Assembly: GCF_021654135.1 (NCBI RefSeq)
Contig: NZ_JAKGSD010000058.1
Coordinates: 1 to 50,686 of the forward strand
Direction of reading: 5' to 3'
Length of the DNA stretch: 50,686 nucleotides
Origin: Amycolatopsis tucumanensis
GTDB lineage: Bacteria; Actinomycetota; Actinomycetes; Mycobacteriales; Pseudonocardiaceae
The notes beneath the pieces were generated by a model that made no database searches, was not told the origin of the DNA, and was given only the letters and a program-made list of their open reading frames with translations. Shown piece after piece: positions 15,107-21,980 of the stretch (its first letter is position 1; each line of letters begins with the position of its first letter). Both the position numbers and the translations under genes were made by a program.

Positions 15107-15907
15107 TCACAGGAAGTCACGCAGCCGCGCGGCGAAAGCGGCCGGGTCGCCGGCGAAGCCGGTGTGGTCGCCGGGGAACCGGACCGGTTCGACGCCCAGC
15201 TCCTTCGCCAGTGCCTCCGACGTGCGTTCGCACAGCTGCCCGGCGGACTCGGTGCCGATGCCGACCACAACGGGGCGGGTGCGCAGGACGTCGAAGTCCG
15301 GGATCCAGCGGGTGGTCGGGCGGTACATGTGCGCGTACTGGAAGTCCGCGTCGGCCCGGTCCCGCGGGCTCGGCTCCTGGGCGAAGAACTGCTGGAAGAC
15401 CGGCTCCGGGAGGTCGATGCCGGCCATCACCAGGAACTTCCGCATGGCGCCGACCGGGTCGCCGCCGAAGTGGGTCGCGATGACCTCCTCGCCCTGCGCG
15501 CGGATCCGCTCGGCGTCCGGGAGCAGGTCGCTCAGCGGCGGTTCGTGCGCGATGACGGTGGTGACCAGGTCCGGGCGCGCCTGGGCGAGAGCGAGGACGC
15601 TGACCGCGCCGCCGCTGGAACCCAGCACCACGGCCGGGCCGGCGTCGGCGTGCTCGATGAGCCGGGCGAGGTCGTCGGCGCGCATCTCCGGCGTGGAGTC
15701 CTGGTCCGGGTCGTCGACCGGGCTGCGGTTGATGCCGCGCGGGTCGGTAGTGAGGACGGTGTGGTCGGTGGCGAGCAGCTCGGCGAGCGGGGTGAACGAC
15801 CGCGCGTCCATGGGTGCGCCGACGAGCACGACGAGCGGGCCGTGGCCGCGGATCTCGTGGTAGAGCTCGGCGCCGGGGACGCGGAGTGTGCCGGCGATCT
15901 GGGACAT
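15107..15907 (-). CDS. Alpha/beta hydrolase
   Basis: 266 residues. Nucleophile elbow AVVLGSSGGAVSVLALA (Ser in G-S-S-G-G), oxyanion segment VVLVGAPMDARSFTPL, acid region near PVVVGIGTESAG and the catalytic His in FPGDHTGFAGDP. ATG 15907 is preceded by GAGGAGGATCCG, a strong ribosome site, so I prefer it to the upstream ATG at 15934. The substrate is unknown. It is divergent from an ECF sigma factor gene; a lipase-like hydrolase next to a SigG-type sigma gene is also known in mycobacteria. Confidence 0.88.
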   Translation of the reverse strand: MSQIAGTLRVPGAELYHEIRGHGPLVVLVGAPMDARSFTPLAELLATDHTVLTTDPRGINRSPVDDPDQDSTPEMRADDLARLIEHADAGPAVVLGSSGGAVSVLALAQARPDLVTTVIAHEPPLSDLLPDAERIRAQGEEVIATHFGGDPVGAMRKFLVMAGIDLPEPVFQQFFAQEPSPRDRADADFQYAHMYRPTTRWIPDFDVLRTRPVVVGIGTESAGQLCERTSEALAKELGVEPVRFPGDHTGFAGDPAAFAARLRDFL

Positions 15908-15930
15908 CGGATCCTCCTCGGGAAGTGGGT

Positions 15931-15942
15931 TCACAGGTGTGA
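15931..15942. promoter_or_regulatory. TCACA-GG-TGTGA dyad between the hydrolase and sigma factor genes
   Basis: A perfect 5+2+5 inverted repeat sits in the 63-bp gap between divergent starts at 15907 and 15971. It could control either gene. Assigned only from symmetry and position. Confidence 0.35.
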
Positions 15943-15970
15943 CCGCCGGCGTGGGGCAGAATCATCGCTC

Positions 15971-16933
15971 GTGACGGAACTGGCCGTTGACCTGGAGCGG
16001 GCGCGCGCCGGGGACGACTCGGCGTTCACGCGGCTGGTCGAGCCGCTGCGGCGGGAGCTGCACGCGCACTGCTACCGGATGCTGGGGTCGGCGCACGACG
16101 CCGACGACGCGTTGCAGGAGGCGCTGCTCCGGGCGTGGCGGGGGCTGGCGCGCTTCGAGGGGCGCGCGTCGCTGCGGTCGTGGCTGTACACGGTGGCGAC
16201 GCGGACCTGCCTGGACGCGGTGGAGCGGCGTGGCAGGCGGGCGTTGCCGATGGACCTCGGACCGTCCAGCGAGCACGTGGTCGCCGGTGACTCGCCGCGG
16301 ACGGACGTCGAGTGGCTCGGGCCGTACCCGACGGGGCCGGACGCGCGGGCCGAGCAGCGGGAGGCGGTCGAGCTGGCGTTCGTGGCCGCGTTGCAGCACC
16401 TGCCGGGGAACCAGCGGGCGGCGCTGGTGTTGTTCGAGGTGCTGGGGTTCTCGGCGGCCGAGATCGCATCGATGATGGGCACCTCGGCGGCGTCGGTGAA
16501 CTCGGCGCTGCAACGGGCCCGGCGCGTGGTGCCGGCGCGGGAGCCGGCGCCGTCGGACGCGCGGGTGCGGACGCTGGCGTCGGACTACGCCAGTGCCCTG
16601 GAGCGGGGCGACGCGGACGCGCTGGTGGCGCTGCTGACCGAGGACGTGACGTGGTCGATGCCGCCGATGCCGCACTGGTACCGCGGGATCGACGCGGCGA
16701 TGTCCTTCGCGCGCCGGTACCCGCTGGCGTCCTGCGGCTCGTGGCGGCACCGGATCATCTCCGCGAACGGGTTGCCCGCGGTGGCGTCGTACCTGCGCTC
16801 GTCGCCGGGCGGGGCGTTCGAGAGCTGGTCGATCAACGTGCTCCGGCCGCGGGACGGGCGGATCGCGGAGATCACGTCGTTCGTGGCGCGGGAGCACTTC
16901 GCGGTGTTCGGGCTGCCGGACGCGCTGGACTGA
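15971..16933 (+). CDS. ECF sigma factor with C-terminal SnoaL-like domain (SigG/SigJ type)
   Basis: 320 residues, GTG start. Sigma region 2 is at about 10-85 (LHAHCYRMLGSAHDADDALQ then RAWRGLARFEGRASLRSWLY), region 4 at about 130-185 (LPGNQRAALVLFEVLGFSAA with MMGTSAASVNSALQRARR), and a SnoaL-like cone domain at about 195-315 (SDYASALERGDADALVALLT). In this group the SnoaL domain contacts the sigma core and replaces a separate anti-sigma factor, probably sensing a small molecule. No anti-sigma gene follows directly, consistent with that. The signal and target promoters are unknown. Confidence 0.9.
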   Translation: MTELAVDLERARAGDDSAFTRLVEPLRRELHAHCYRMLGSAHDADDALQEALLRAWRGLARFEGRASLRSWLYTVATRTCLDAVERRGRRALPMDLGPSSEHVVAGDSPRTDVEWLGPYPTGPDARAEQREAVELAFVAALQHLPGNQRAALVLFEVLGFSAAEIASMMGTSAASVNSALQRARRVVPAREPAPSDARVRTLASDYASALERGDADALVALLTEDVTWSMPPMPHWYRGIDAAMSFARRYPLASCGSWRHRIISANGLPAVASYLRSSPGGAFESWSINVLRPRDGRIAEITSFVAREHFAVFGLPDALD

Positions 16934-17028
16934 ACGGGCACGGTCCTCTGTGGACCGGTTTACTGTCGGTGACCCTGGGTAAACCGATGATCCTCCGGTT
17001 GACGAGTCAGCGGAGGAGGTGATGCATC

Positions 17029-17454
17029 GTGGATGACATGGTGCATCGGCCGGATCGGTTCACCAGCGTCGTGGACGGGCCGTCCGAACTGGCGGCCCTC
17101 CGGCGGCGGGTGCGGGTCATGCTCGCGGGCGTCGGCGAGGAACACGTCGTCGACGCGCTGCTGGTGACCGATGAAATCGCCGGCATCGCCTGGCTGTCCA
17201 CGCGCCAGCCGTTCACGTTGCGGCTGGGCTGGGCGGGCGCGGACACCATCCGCGTCGACGTCACGATCGCCGCCGAGCCACCCGCCCGCGGGGAACTCGG
17301 CACGTCGGCGCGGGTCCTCGACGGGATCGCCGCCAGGTGGGGCATGACGCCACGCCGCGGCGAAACGGTGCTGTGGGCGGATGTCCCGGTCGCCGCCCCG
17401 GTCACGCCGGACGGTCCGGCGCTGGACGCGGTGCACGTCACGGAACCGGCGTGA
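17029..17454 (+). CDS. Degenerate histidine-kinase-like ATPase (RsbW-like) protein
   Basis: 141 residues. GTG 17029 has a strong AGGAGGTGAT site eight bases upstream. The layout (acidic N-terminus, LRRRVRVMLAGVGEEHVVDALLVTDEIAGIAWL, a central strand pair, then VLDGIAARWGMTPRRGETVLWADVPV) follows the short actinobacterial RsbW/HATPase_c proteins. The N-box that should read SELVTNAxxHG is LVTDEIAGIAWLST, without the Asn needed for Mg-ATP. The G1 and G2 glycine boxes are also missing. It is probably not a kinase. A STAS gene follows, so an unusual partner-switch pair is likely. Confidence 0.6.
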   Translation: MDDMVHRPDRFTSVVDGPSELAALRRRVRVMLAGVGEEHVVDALLVTDEIAGIAWLSTRQPFTLRLGWAGADTIRVDVTIAAEPPARGELGTSARVLDGIAARWGMTPRRGETVLWADVPVAAPVTPDGPALDAVHVTEPA

Positions 17455-17541
17455 CGGTGGTCGCCGGTGGTCCGGGAACCGGGCCACCGGCGACGGCGGT
17501 TAGAGTGTCCGGGCTGAACTGACCGACGATGGAGGAGATCC

Positions 17542-17922
17542 GTGCCGCAGGCCTTCGCCACCCGCTGGACGCGCGAGGGCAGCGAAGTCATCGTCACCAT
17601 CGTCGGCGAGGTCGACCTCACCACGGCGCCCCGCGTGCGCGAAGCCGTGAAGGACGCCCGCGACAGCGTCGGGCCGGTCGCGCTCACCACCGTGATCCTG
17701 GACCTGTCCGAGGTCGAGCACCTGGACTCCCTCGGCCTGGCGGTGCTGGTCGAGACCGCCGCCGAGTGCCACTCCGCGGAGCAGGCGCTCGCGCTGGTCT
17801 GCCCGACGCCGGTCGTGACGCGGCCGCTGGAGATGACCGGCCTCGACGGGATCCTCACGATCACCGCGTCACTGGACGAGGCCCGCGAGGCGGCGCGGGA
17901 GTACCTCTCCGGCAAGTCCTAG
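17542..17922 (+). CDS. STAS-domain anti-sigma factor antagonist
   Basis: 126 residues, GTG start after GGAGG. The STAS fold is complete: VIVTIVGEVDLTTAPRVREA, then VILDLSEVEHLDSLGLAVLV and the C-terminal helix. In SpoIIAA/RsbV the loop is D-S-(S/T)-G-L and the kinase phosphorylates this Ser pair. Here it reads D62-S63-L64-G-L, with the second hydroxyl residue replaced by Leu. Given the degenerate kinase-like neighbour, control by phosphorylation may be altered. Its stop overlaps the stop of the convergent DUF2269 gene. Confidence 0.88.
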   Translation: MPQAFATRWTREGSEVIVTIVGEVDLTTAPRVREAVKDARDSVGPVALTTVILDLSEVEHLDSLGLAVLVETAAECHSAEQALALVCPTPVVTRPLEMTGLDGILTITASLDEAREAAREYLSGKS

Positions 17923-18377
17923 GCGCTGGTCGTCGAGCCGGGGCGGACGATCATCAGGACCGTGACTACGGCCCACAGGACGTTGAAGATCCCGGTGTAC
18001 ATCGCCAGTCGCGCCGGGGCGCGTGGCTCCGGTTCCGCCTGCTCCGCGATCCCGTCCAGGATGCCCTGCTGGCGCGGCAGCACCACCAGCACGAGCACGG
18101 CCGCCGCGATCGCGGTCAGCACGATGGACACGATCACCCACGCGTCGCCCGTCACGCCGAGGCTGCCCGCGGTCGCGAACCCGAACACCGGGATCGCGAT
18201 GCCGACCGCGGCGTAGACCCGGCAGATGCGGTGCAGCGTGCGCAGCACCGCGAGGTCGTGGTCGGTGCCGCCGGTCGCGCGGCGGGTCGCGGCGGGGAAC
18301 ATGCTGGCCGCGACGGTGACCGGGCCGATCGCGACCAGCGCCGCGAGCACGTGGAGGGAGAGCAGTACCTTCGTCAC
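17919..18377 (-). CDS. DUF2269-like four-TM membrane protein
   Basis: 152 residues from GTG 18377. Four hydrophobic segments (about 3-25, 52-75, 80-105 and 125-148). The N-terminal text VLLSLHVLAALVAIGPVTVA and the following MFPAATRR loop match the DUF2269 group of small integral membrane proteins, function unknown. The 3' end overlaps the STAS gene by 4 bp. It is divergent from the GlxA-type regulator across a gap with a 14-bp palindrome. Confidence 0.8.
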   Translation of the reverse strand: MTKVLLSLHVLAALVAIGPVTVAASMFPAATRRATGGTDHDLAVLRTLHRICRVYAAVGIAIPVFGFATAGSLGVTGDAWVIVSIVLTAIAAAVLVLVVLPRQQGILDGIAEQAEPEPRAPARLAMYTGIFNVLWAVVTVLMIVRPGSTTSA

Positions 18378-18398
18378 GCCCCGGGACGGTAACGGCCG

Positions 18399-18412
18399 CC
18401 GGTGATCACCGG
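18399..18412. promoter_or_regulatory. Perfect CCGGTGATCACCGG palindrome
   Basis: A 14-bp exact palindrome in the 130-bp gap between the divergent DUF2269 and GlxA-type genes. It is a candidate operator; the binding factor is unknown. Confidence 0.5.
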
Positions 18413-18507
18413 AACTGGCTCGATGGCCAACTTCCACAAGATTCTCGCCAACCCGCTGACCAGGGCGGTCCTGGCGCTGCGACATGGCGAGGACCTACGG
18501 TGTCGCC

Positions 18508-19479
18508 ATGCACACGGTCGCCGTGCTGGCGCTGGACCAGGTGGTCCCGTTCGACCTGGCCACCCCGATCGAGATCTTCACCAGGACCCGCCTGCCCGGC
18601 GGGCGCCCGGCCTACCGGGTGCGCGTCTGCGCCCCGACCCCGGAGGTCAGCGCGGGCACGTTCACGGTCCGGGCCGAGTGGGGCCTGGAGGCGCTCGCCG
18701 ACGCCGACACGATCATCCTGCCCGGCTGCGCCGATCCGACGGTGCCGGTGCCGGAGGACGTGCTGGACGCCCTGCGCAAGGCGGCCGCCGACGGCACCCG
18801 GATCGCGTCGGTCTGCGCTGGCGCGTTCGTCCTCGCCGCGACCGGCCTGCTCGACGGCCTGCGCGCGACGACGCACTGGGTGGCCGCGGACCTGCTCGCC
18901 CGGCGGCACCCGGAGATCGAGGTCGACCCGGACGTGCTGTACGTGGACAACGGCCAGTTCCTCACCTCGGCGGGCGCCGCGGCCGGGATGGACCTGTGCC
19001 TGCACCTCATCCGGCGCGACCACGGTTCGGCGGTGGCAGCCGACGCGGCGCGCCTGTCGGTGATGCCGCTGGAGCGGGAGGGCGGTCAGGCGCAGTTCAT
19101 CGTGCACGACCAGCCGCCGGCGCCGCGGGGTTCGGTGCTGGAGCCGGTGCTGCGGTGGATGACCGACCACCTCGACCGGGACCTGACGCTGAACGACATC
19201 GCGGCGCGGGCGGGCATGAGCACGCGGTCGCTGAACCGGCGCTTCCGCGAGCAGACCGGGACGACGCCGCTGCAGTGGCTGCACCGTGAGCGCATCCGGC
19301 AGGCGCAGTACCTGCTGGAAACGACGCGGCACCCGGTGGACCGCATCGCGGGGCAGGTGGGTTTCGGTTCGCCGACCGCGTTCCGCGAGCGGTTCCGGCG
19401 GGTGGTCGGCACGAGCCCGAACGCCTACCGGGCGGCGTTCCAGCGGCGGGAACCGGCGCAGCCGGGCACGCCTTCGTAG
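18508..19479 (+). CDS. GlxA-family (DJ-1/PfpI plus AraC HTH) transcriptional regulator
   Basis: 323 residues from ATG 18508, a probable leaderless start. Residues 1-190 form a DJ-1/PfpI domain with the nucleophile-elbow Cys103 in SVCAGAFVLAATGLLDG. Residues 220-315 are an AraC double HTH (LTLNDIAARAGMSTRSLNRR, IAGQVGFGSPTAFRERFRRV). Such regulators control amino-acid, amine or stress genes and sense metabolites through the DJ-1 domain. The C-terminal tail QRREPAQPGTPS lies past the usual AraC end. It is encoded by DNA that is repeated downstream, so the tail may be a repeat-born extension. Confidence 0.92.
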   Translation: MHTVAVLALDQVVPFDLATPIEIFTRTRLPGGRPAYRVRVCAPTPEVSAGTFTVRAEWGLEALADADTIILPGCADPTVPVPEDVLDALRKAAADGTRIASVCAGAFVLAATGLLDGLRATTHWVAADLLARRHPEIEVDPDVLYVDNGQFLTSAGAAAGMDLCLHLIRRDHGSAVAADAARLSVMPLEREGGQAQFIVHDQPPAPRGSVLEPVLRWMTDHLDRDLTLNDIAARAGMSTRSLNRRFREQTGTTPLQWLHRERIRQAQYLLETTRHPVDRIAGQVGFGSPTAFRERFRRVVGTSPNAYRAAFQRREPAQPGTPS

Positions 19480-19571
19480 CGGTGCCGGGGCTTTGGCGCA
19501 CTGTCAGCACAAGCGCCACCCCGCCGCGCTCCAGCGGCGGGAACCGGCCCAGCCGCGGTCGTCTTCGCAAC
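19434..19571 (+). repeat. Duplicated 3' end of the GlxA-type gene
   Basis: 19434-19479 (last codons and TAG) and 19526-19571 are 46-bp copies without gaps, about 38 of 46 identical, sharing CAGCGGCGGGAACCGGC. In the second copy the TAG is CAA. A shorter third remnant (CGGCGAACCGGCTCAGGC) lies near 19600-19617. The segment between holds a 6-bp-stem hairpin, TGGCGC...GCGCCA. Confidence 0.75.
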
Positions 19572-19707
19572 AGCCACCCGAGCCGGGTTTCGATTCCCGC
19601 GGCGAACCGGCTCAGGCCCCGCGAACCCTCGCAGCAGCGGCTCCACGGCCGATTCCGGTGCGTCGACTCCAGCTGACACCGACCGCGCTGCGGTCAGCAA
19701 AGGGAAC

Positions 19708-19875
19708 CTACCCAGCGAGGCACCAAACCTTCCGGCCCGGCGCGCCGTCGCCCTCTCACGGGCCGAACCAGCGGGCCGTCCGCTCCGGATCGGTGACGTC
19801 GGCCAACACCTCCTCGACCGGCGCACCGATCTCCCGGCTCAGCATCAGGTCGCTCCCGTCCAGCCGTCCACCCAC
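19708..19875 (-). pseudogene. SRPBCC gene remnant with an in-frame stop
   Basis: GTG 19875 follows a good ribosome site (GGGAGGAG) and opens a frame reading MLSREIGAPVEEVLADVTDP then ERTARWFGP, the unmistakable N-terminus of an SRPBCC/AHSA1 protein. It stops at TGA (19758-19756) after 39 codons. In intact homologues the next residue is usually Trp (WFGPWEG), so TGG to TGA is the simplest explanation. Reading through gives EGDGAPGRKV, then similarity ends at about 19708. The body of the gene has been deleted or replaced by repeat DNA. It was divergent from the TetR gene at 19965, probably its former regulator. Confidence 0.75.
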
Positions 19876-19922
19876 CCGACCGCTCCTCCCAGTGAAAGGG
19901 CGATCCTGACCACGCCAACGAT

Positions 19923-19940
19923 CGAGACGGGGCCGTCCCG
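19923..19940. promoter_or_regulatory. Operator candidate upstream of the TetR gene (CGAGACGG-type dyad)
   Basis: CGAGACGGGGCCGTCCCG matches the dyad at 23251-23268 (CGAGACGGTATCGTCTCG) at 14 of 18 positions. It lies 24 bp before ATG 19965. This links the TetR gene with the monooxygenase operon promoter and suggests autoregulation. Confidence 0.5.
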
Positions 19941-19964
19941 TCCACTCCTGGTACTGTCCGGGAC

Positions 19965-20582
19965 ATGACCCGGACCCGTCGCGCGCCCAGTGGCGCCGCC
20001 GTGCTACGTGTCGAGCTCACGGACGCCATCGTCGAGGTCGTGATCGACGAACTCGCCGAGAAGGGCTACGCCCGCACCTCGATGGACGGCGTGGCCAGGC
20101 GGGCGGAGGTCGGGAAGAGCTCCCTGTACCGCCGGTGGCCGTCGAAGCAGGACATGGTGGCCGACGCGGTCTCCCAGCTGAGCGTCCCGCTGGTCGACAT
20201 CCCCGACAGCGGCTCCCTGCGCGGCGACATCGAGCGCGCTTTCGAGATGGTCGTGCAGTGGCTCAGCGACGAGCGCCTCGGCCGGATCCTGCCCGACCTG
20301 ACCGCCGAGGCGAAGCGCAACCCGGCACTGGCCAAGGCCATGACCGAGCACCTGGAGGAGCCGCGCCGCGCCAAGGCGGAACCGGTGCTGGACCGCGCGA
20401 TCGCCCGGGGCGAGCTGCCGCCGGACGTCGACCGGGAACTGGCGCTCGACATCTTCGCCGCCCCGATCTACTGGCGCTACACCGTCCGCCGCACCGAGAT
20501 CACGCCCGAGTTCCTGGCGACGCTGACCGATTCGACGCTGGCGTTCCTCGGCGCGCGGCCGGCGAAGAAGCGCCGCAGGTAG
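19965..20582 (+). CDS. TetR/AcrR-family regulator
   Basis: 205 residues. HTH: VELTDAIVEVVIDELAEKGY then MDGVARRAEVGKSSLYRRWP with SKQDMVADAV, a typical TetR N-terminus at residues 17-70. The C-terminal half matches the TetR_C group with long amphipathic helices (MVVQWLSDERLGRILPDLTA). It is convergent with the flavin monooxygenase operon, one base apart. Related dyads occur in its own promoter and twice in the 215-bp region between that operon and the APC permease gene. It probably represses all three transcripts and responds to an aromatic or amine substrate. Confidence 0.9.
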   Translation: MTRTRRAPSGAAVLRVELTDAIVEVVIDELAEKGYARTSMDGVARRAEVGKSSLYRRWPSKQDMVADAVSQLSVPLVDIPDSGSLRGDIERAFEMVVQWLSDERLGRILPDLTAEAKRNPALAKAMTEHLEEPRRAKAEPVLDRAIARGELPPDVDRELALDIFAAPIYWRYTVRRTEITPEFLATLTDSTLAFLGARPAKKRRR

Positions 20583-20583
20583 T

Positions 20584-21051
20584 TCACCGCAGCACCCGGA
20601 ACGTGCTGCGGTGGAACACCACCGGCTCCGCGCCGGGGAAGTCCGTCAGCGCCGTGATCCCGAGCAGCGCGATGACGTGGTCCCCGGCGTCGACCTCGCC
20701 GGTCAGCCGGCATTCGAGCTGCAAGGCGCTGTCCTCGACCAGCACGGCGCTGCCCCGCGCCACCCACGGCACCTCGGCGAACCGGTCCCCCTCCGGCATC
20801 GCCAGGCTGCGGCAGATCCCGCCCTGCCCGGCCGACAGCACGCTGACCCCGAGCTCCGGCGCCGCCCGCAACGTCCGCCAGGTCCGCGACTCCTTCCGCA
20901 CGCACACCGAAACCAGCGGCGGGTCCAGGGAAACGGCGGTGAACGTGCTCGCGGCCATGCCCACCGGTTCACCGCCGACCAGCGCGCACACCGCCGCCAC
21001 CCCGCTCGGGAACTGGCCGAACGCCGCCCGCAGTGTGCTCCCGTCGATCAT
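20584..21051 (-). CDS. Flavin reductase, small component of a two-component monooxygenase
   Basis: 155 residues. LRAAFGQFPSGVAAVCALVG, then GMAASTFTAVSLDPPLVSVCV with R-KESRTWRTLR is the HpaC/NtaB flavin-reductase signature, and the C-terminal PVVFHRSTFRVL strand completes the fold. It reduces FMN or FAD with NAD(P)H and supplies it to the oxygenase encoded two genes upstream. ATG 21051 overlaps the previous stop (ATGA). Confidence 0.92.
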   Translation of the reverse strand: MIDGSTLRAAFGQFPSGVAAVCALVGGEPVGMAASTFTAVSLDPPLVSVCVRKESRTWRTLRAAPELGVSVLSAGQGGICRSLAMPEGDRFAEVPWVARGSAVLVEDSALQLECRLTGEVDAGDHVIALLGITALTDFPGAEPVVFHRSTFRVLR

Positions 21052-21980
21052 GTCGCCACTCCTTCCAGCTCGAACGCGCCGCGGAGGAACTCGACCGCCG
21101 GGCCAACCACCTCCGGGCTGCTGAACACCGCCGTCGCGTGGTCCGCGCCCGGCACGACCTCCAAAGTGGACTTTCCACCCGCGGCGAGCACCGCCTCGTG
21201 CAGCCGCCTGCTCTGCCCCAGCCCGCACCGGCGGTCGGCGTCGCCGTGGCTGATCCGGAACGGCGGCACCCGCGACGCCGCCGCCACCGCGCGGGACACC
21301 GCCGCCCCGGCCACCACACCGGGCCGCGAAGCCAGCGGGAACCCGAAGAACTGCGACCCGACGTCGACCATGTTCCGCAGACCGGCCTCCGTCGGCTCGA
21401 ACGCGTCCTCGGTGATCGTCGAAAAGTCCGTGACCGGGTAGTGCAGCACCACCGCGGACAGCCGCGCGGACACCGCCGGGTGGTCGCCGACCGGCCGTCC
21501 GATCCGGTCGGTGAGCGCGGCCAGCCCCATCAGGTACCCGCCGGCGGAACTGCCCCACCCGGCGACGCGCGCCGGGTCCAGCCCGTACCGGTGGGCGTGG
21601 ACGCGGACCCACCTGATCGCGGCGAGCACGTCCTCGACCGGCTCCGGGTACCGCGCCTCGCCGGCGAGCCGGTAGTCCACCGACGCCACCGCGATCCCGT
21701 ACCGCGGCAGGCTCGCCCACGGCCCCATTTCCTTGACGCCGCCGAGGAAACTGCCGCCGTGCGCGTAGACCACCACCGGCACCGGGCCGGTCGCGCCGAG
21801 CGGGACGTGCAGGTCCAGCGTCAGCGGCCGCCAGCCGACCGGGATCGCGTACTTGACGTTCAGGTACGACTCGGCGTCGTCGAGGACCCGCACCGGCCGG
21901 ACCGTCCACAAGCGAGGGTCGGCCATGTGGTGCGAGGCGGGCCGCGCGAAGGCGACGTCGGACGGGTGCGGCAGCGTCAT
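21048..21980 (-). CDS. Alpha/beta hydrolase (HSL/BD-FAE-like esterase)
   Basis: 310 residues. Oxyanion motif VVVYAHGGSFLGG, nucleophile VAGWGSSAGGYLMGLAAL (GSSAG), acid in ISHGDADRRCG, and His in PGADHATAV. This is the hormone-sensitive-lipase/kynurenine-formamidase-like branch. It is coupled at both ends by ATGA overlaps to the oxygenase and the flavin reductase, so it very likely acts on the same substrate or product, for example by hydrolysing an ester or amide side chain. The exact bond is unknown. Confidence 0.9.
   Translation of the reverse strand: MTLPHPSDVAFARPASHHMADPRLWTVRPVRVLDDAESYLNVKYAIPVGWRPLTLDLHVPLGATGPVPVVVYAHGGSFLGGVKEMGPWASLPRYGIAVASVDYRLAGEARYPEPVEDVLAAIRWVRVHAHRYGLDPARVAGWGSSAGGYLMGLAALTDRIGRPVGDHPAVSARLSAVVLHYPVTDFSTITEDAFEPTEAGLRNMVDVGSQFFGFPLASRPGVVAGAAVSRAVAAASRVPPFRISHGDADRRCGLGQSRRLHEAVLAAGGKSTLEVVPGADHATAVFSSPEVVGPAVEFLRGAFELEGVAT

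Larger units (their letters stand above)
19480..19964. other. 485-bp gap: gene-end repeats, SRPBCC pseudogene and TetR promoter
   Basis: From left to right it holds the repeat copies of the GlxA-type gene end (to about 19620), a stretch with nothing I recognise (about 19620-19707), the SRPBCC remnant on the minus strand (19708-19875), and the promoter/operator of the TetR gene (19876-19964). Confidence 0.7.

Noticed and set aside
19425..19826. Minus-strand ORF over the GlxA-type gene end
   Set aside because: Overlaps the real gene and the repeat copies. The SRPBCC remnant lies in a different frame, so this frame is a shadow.
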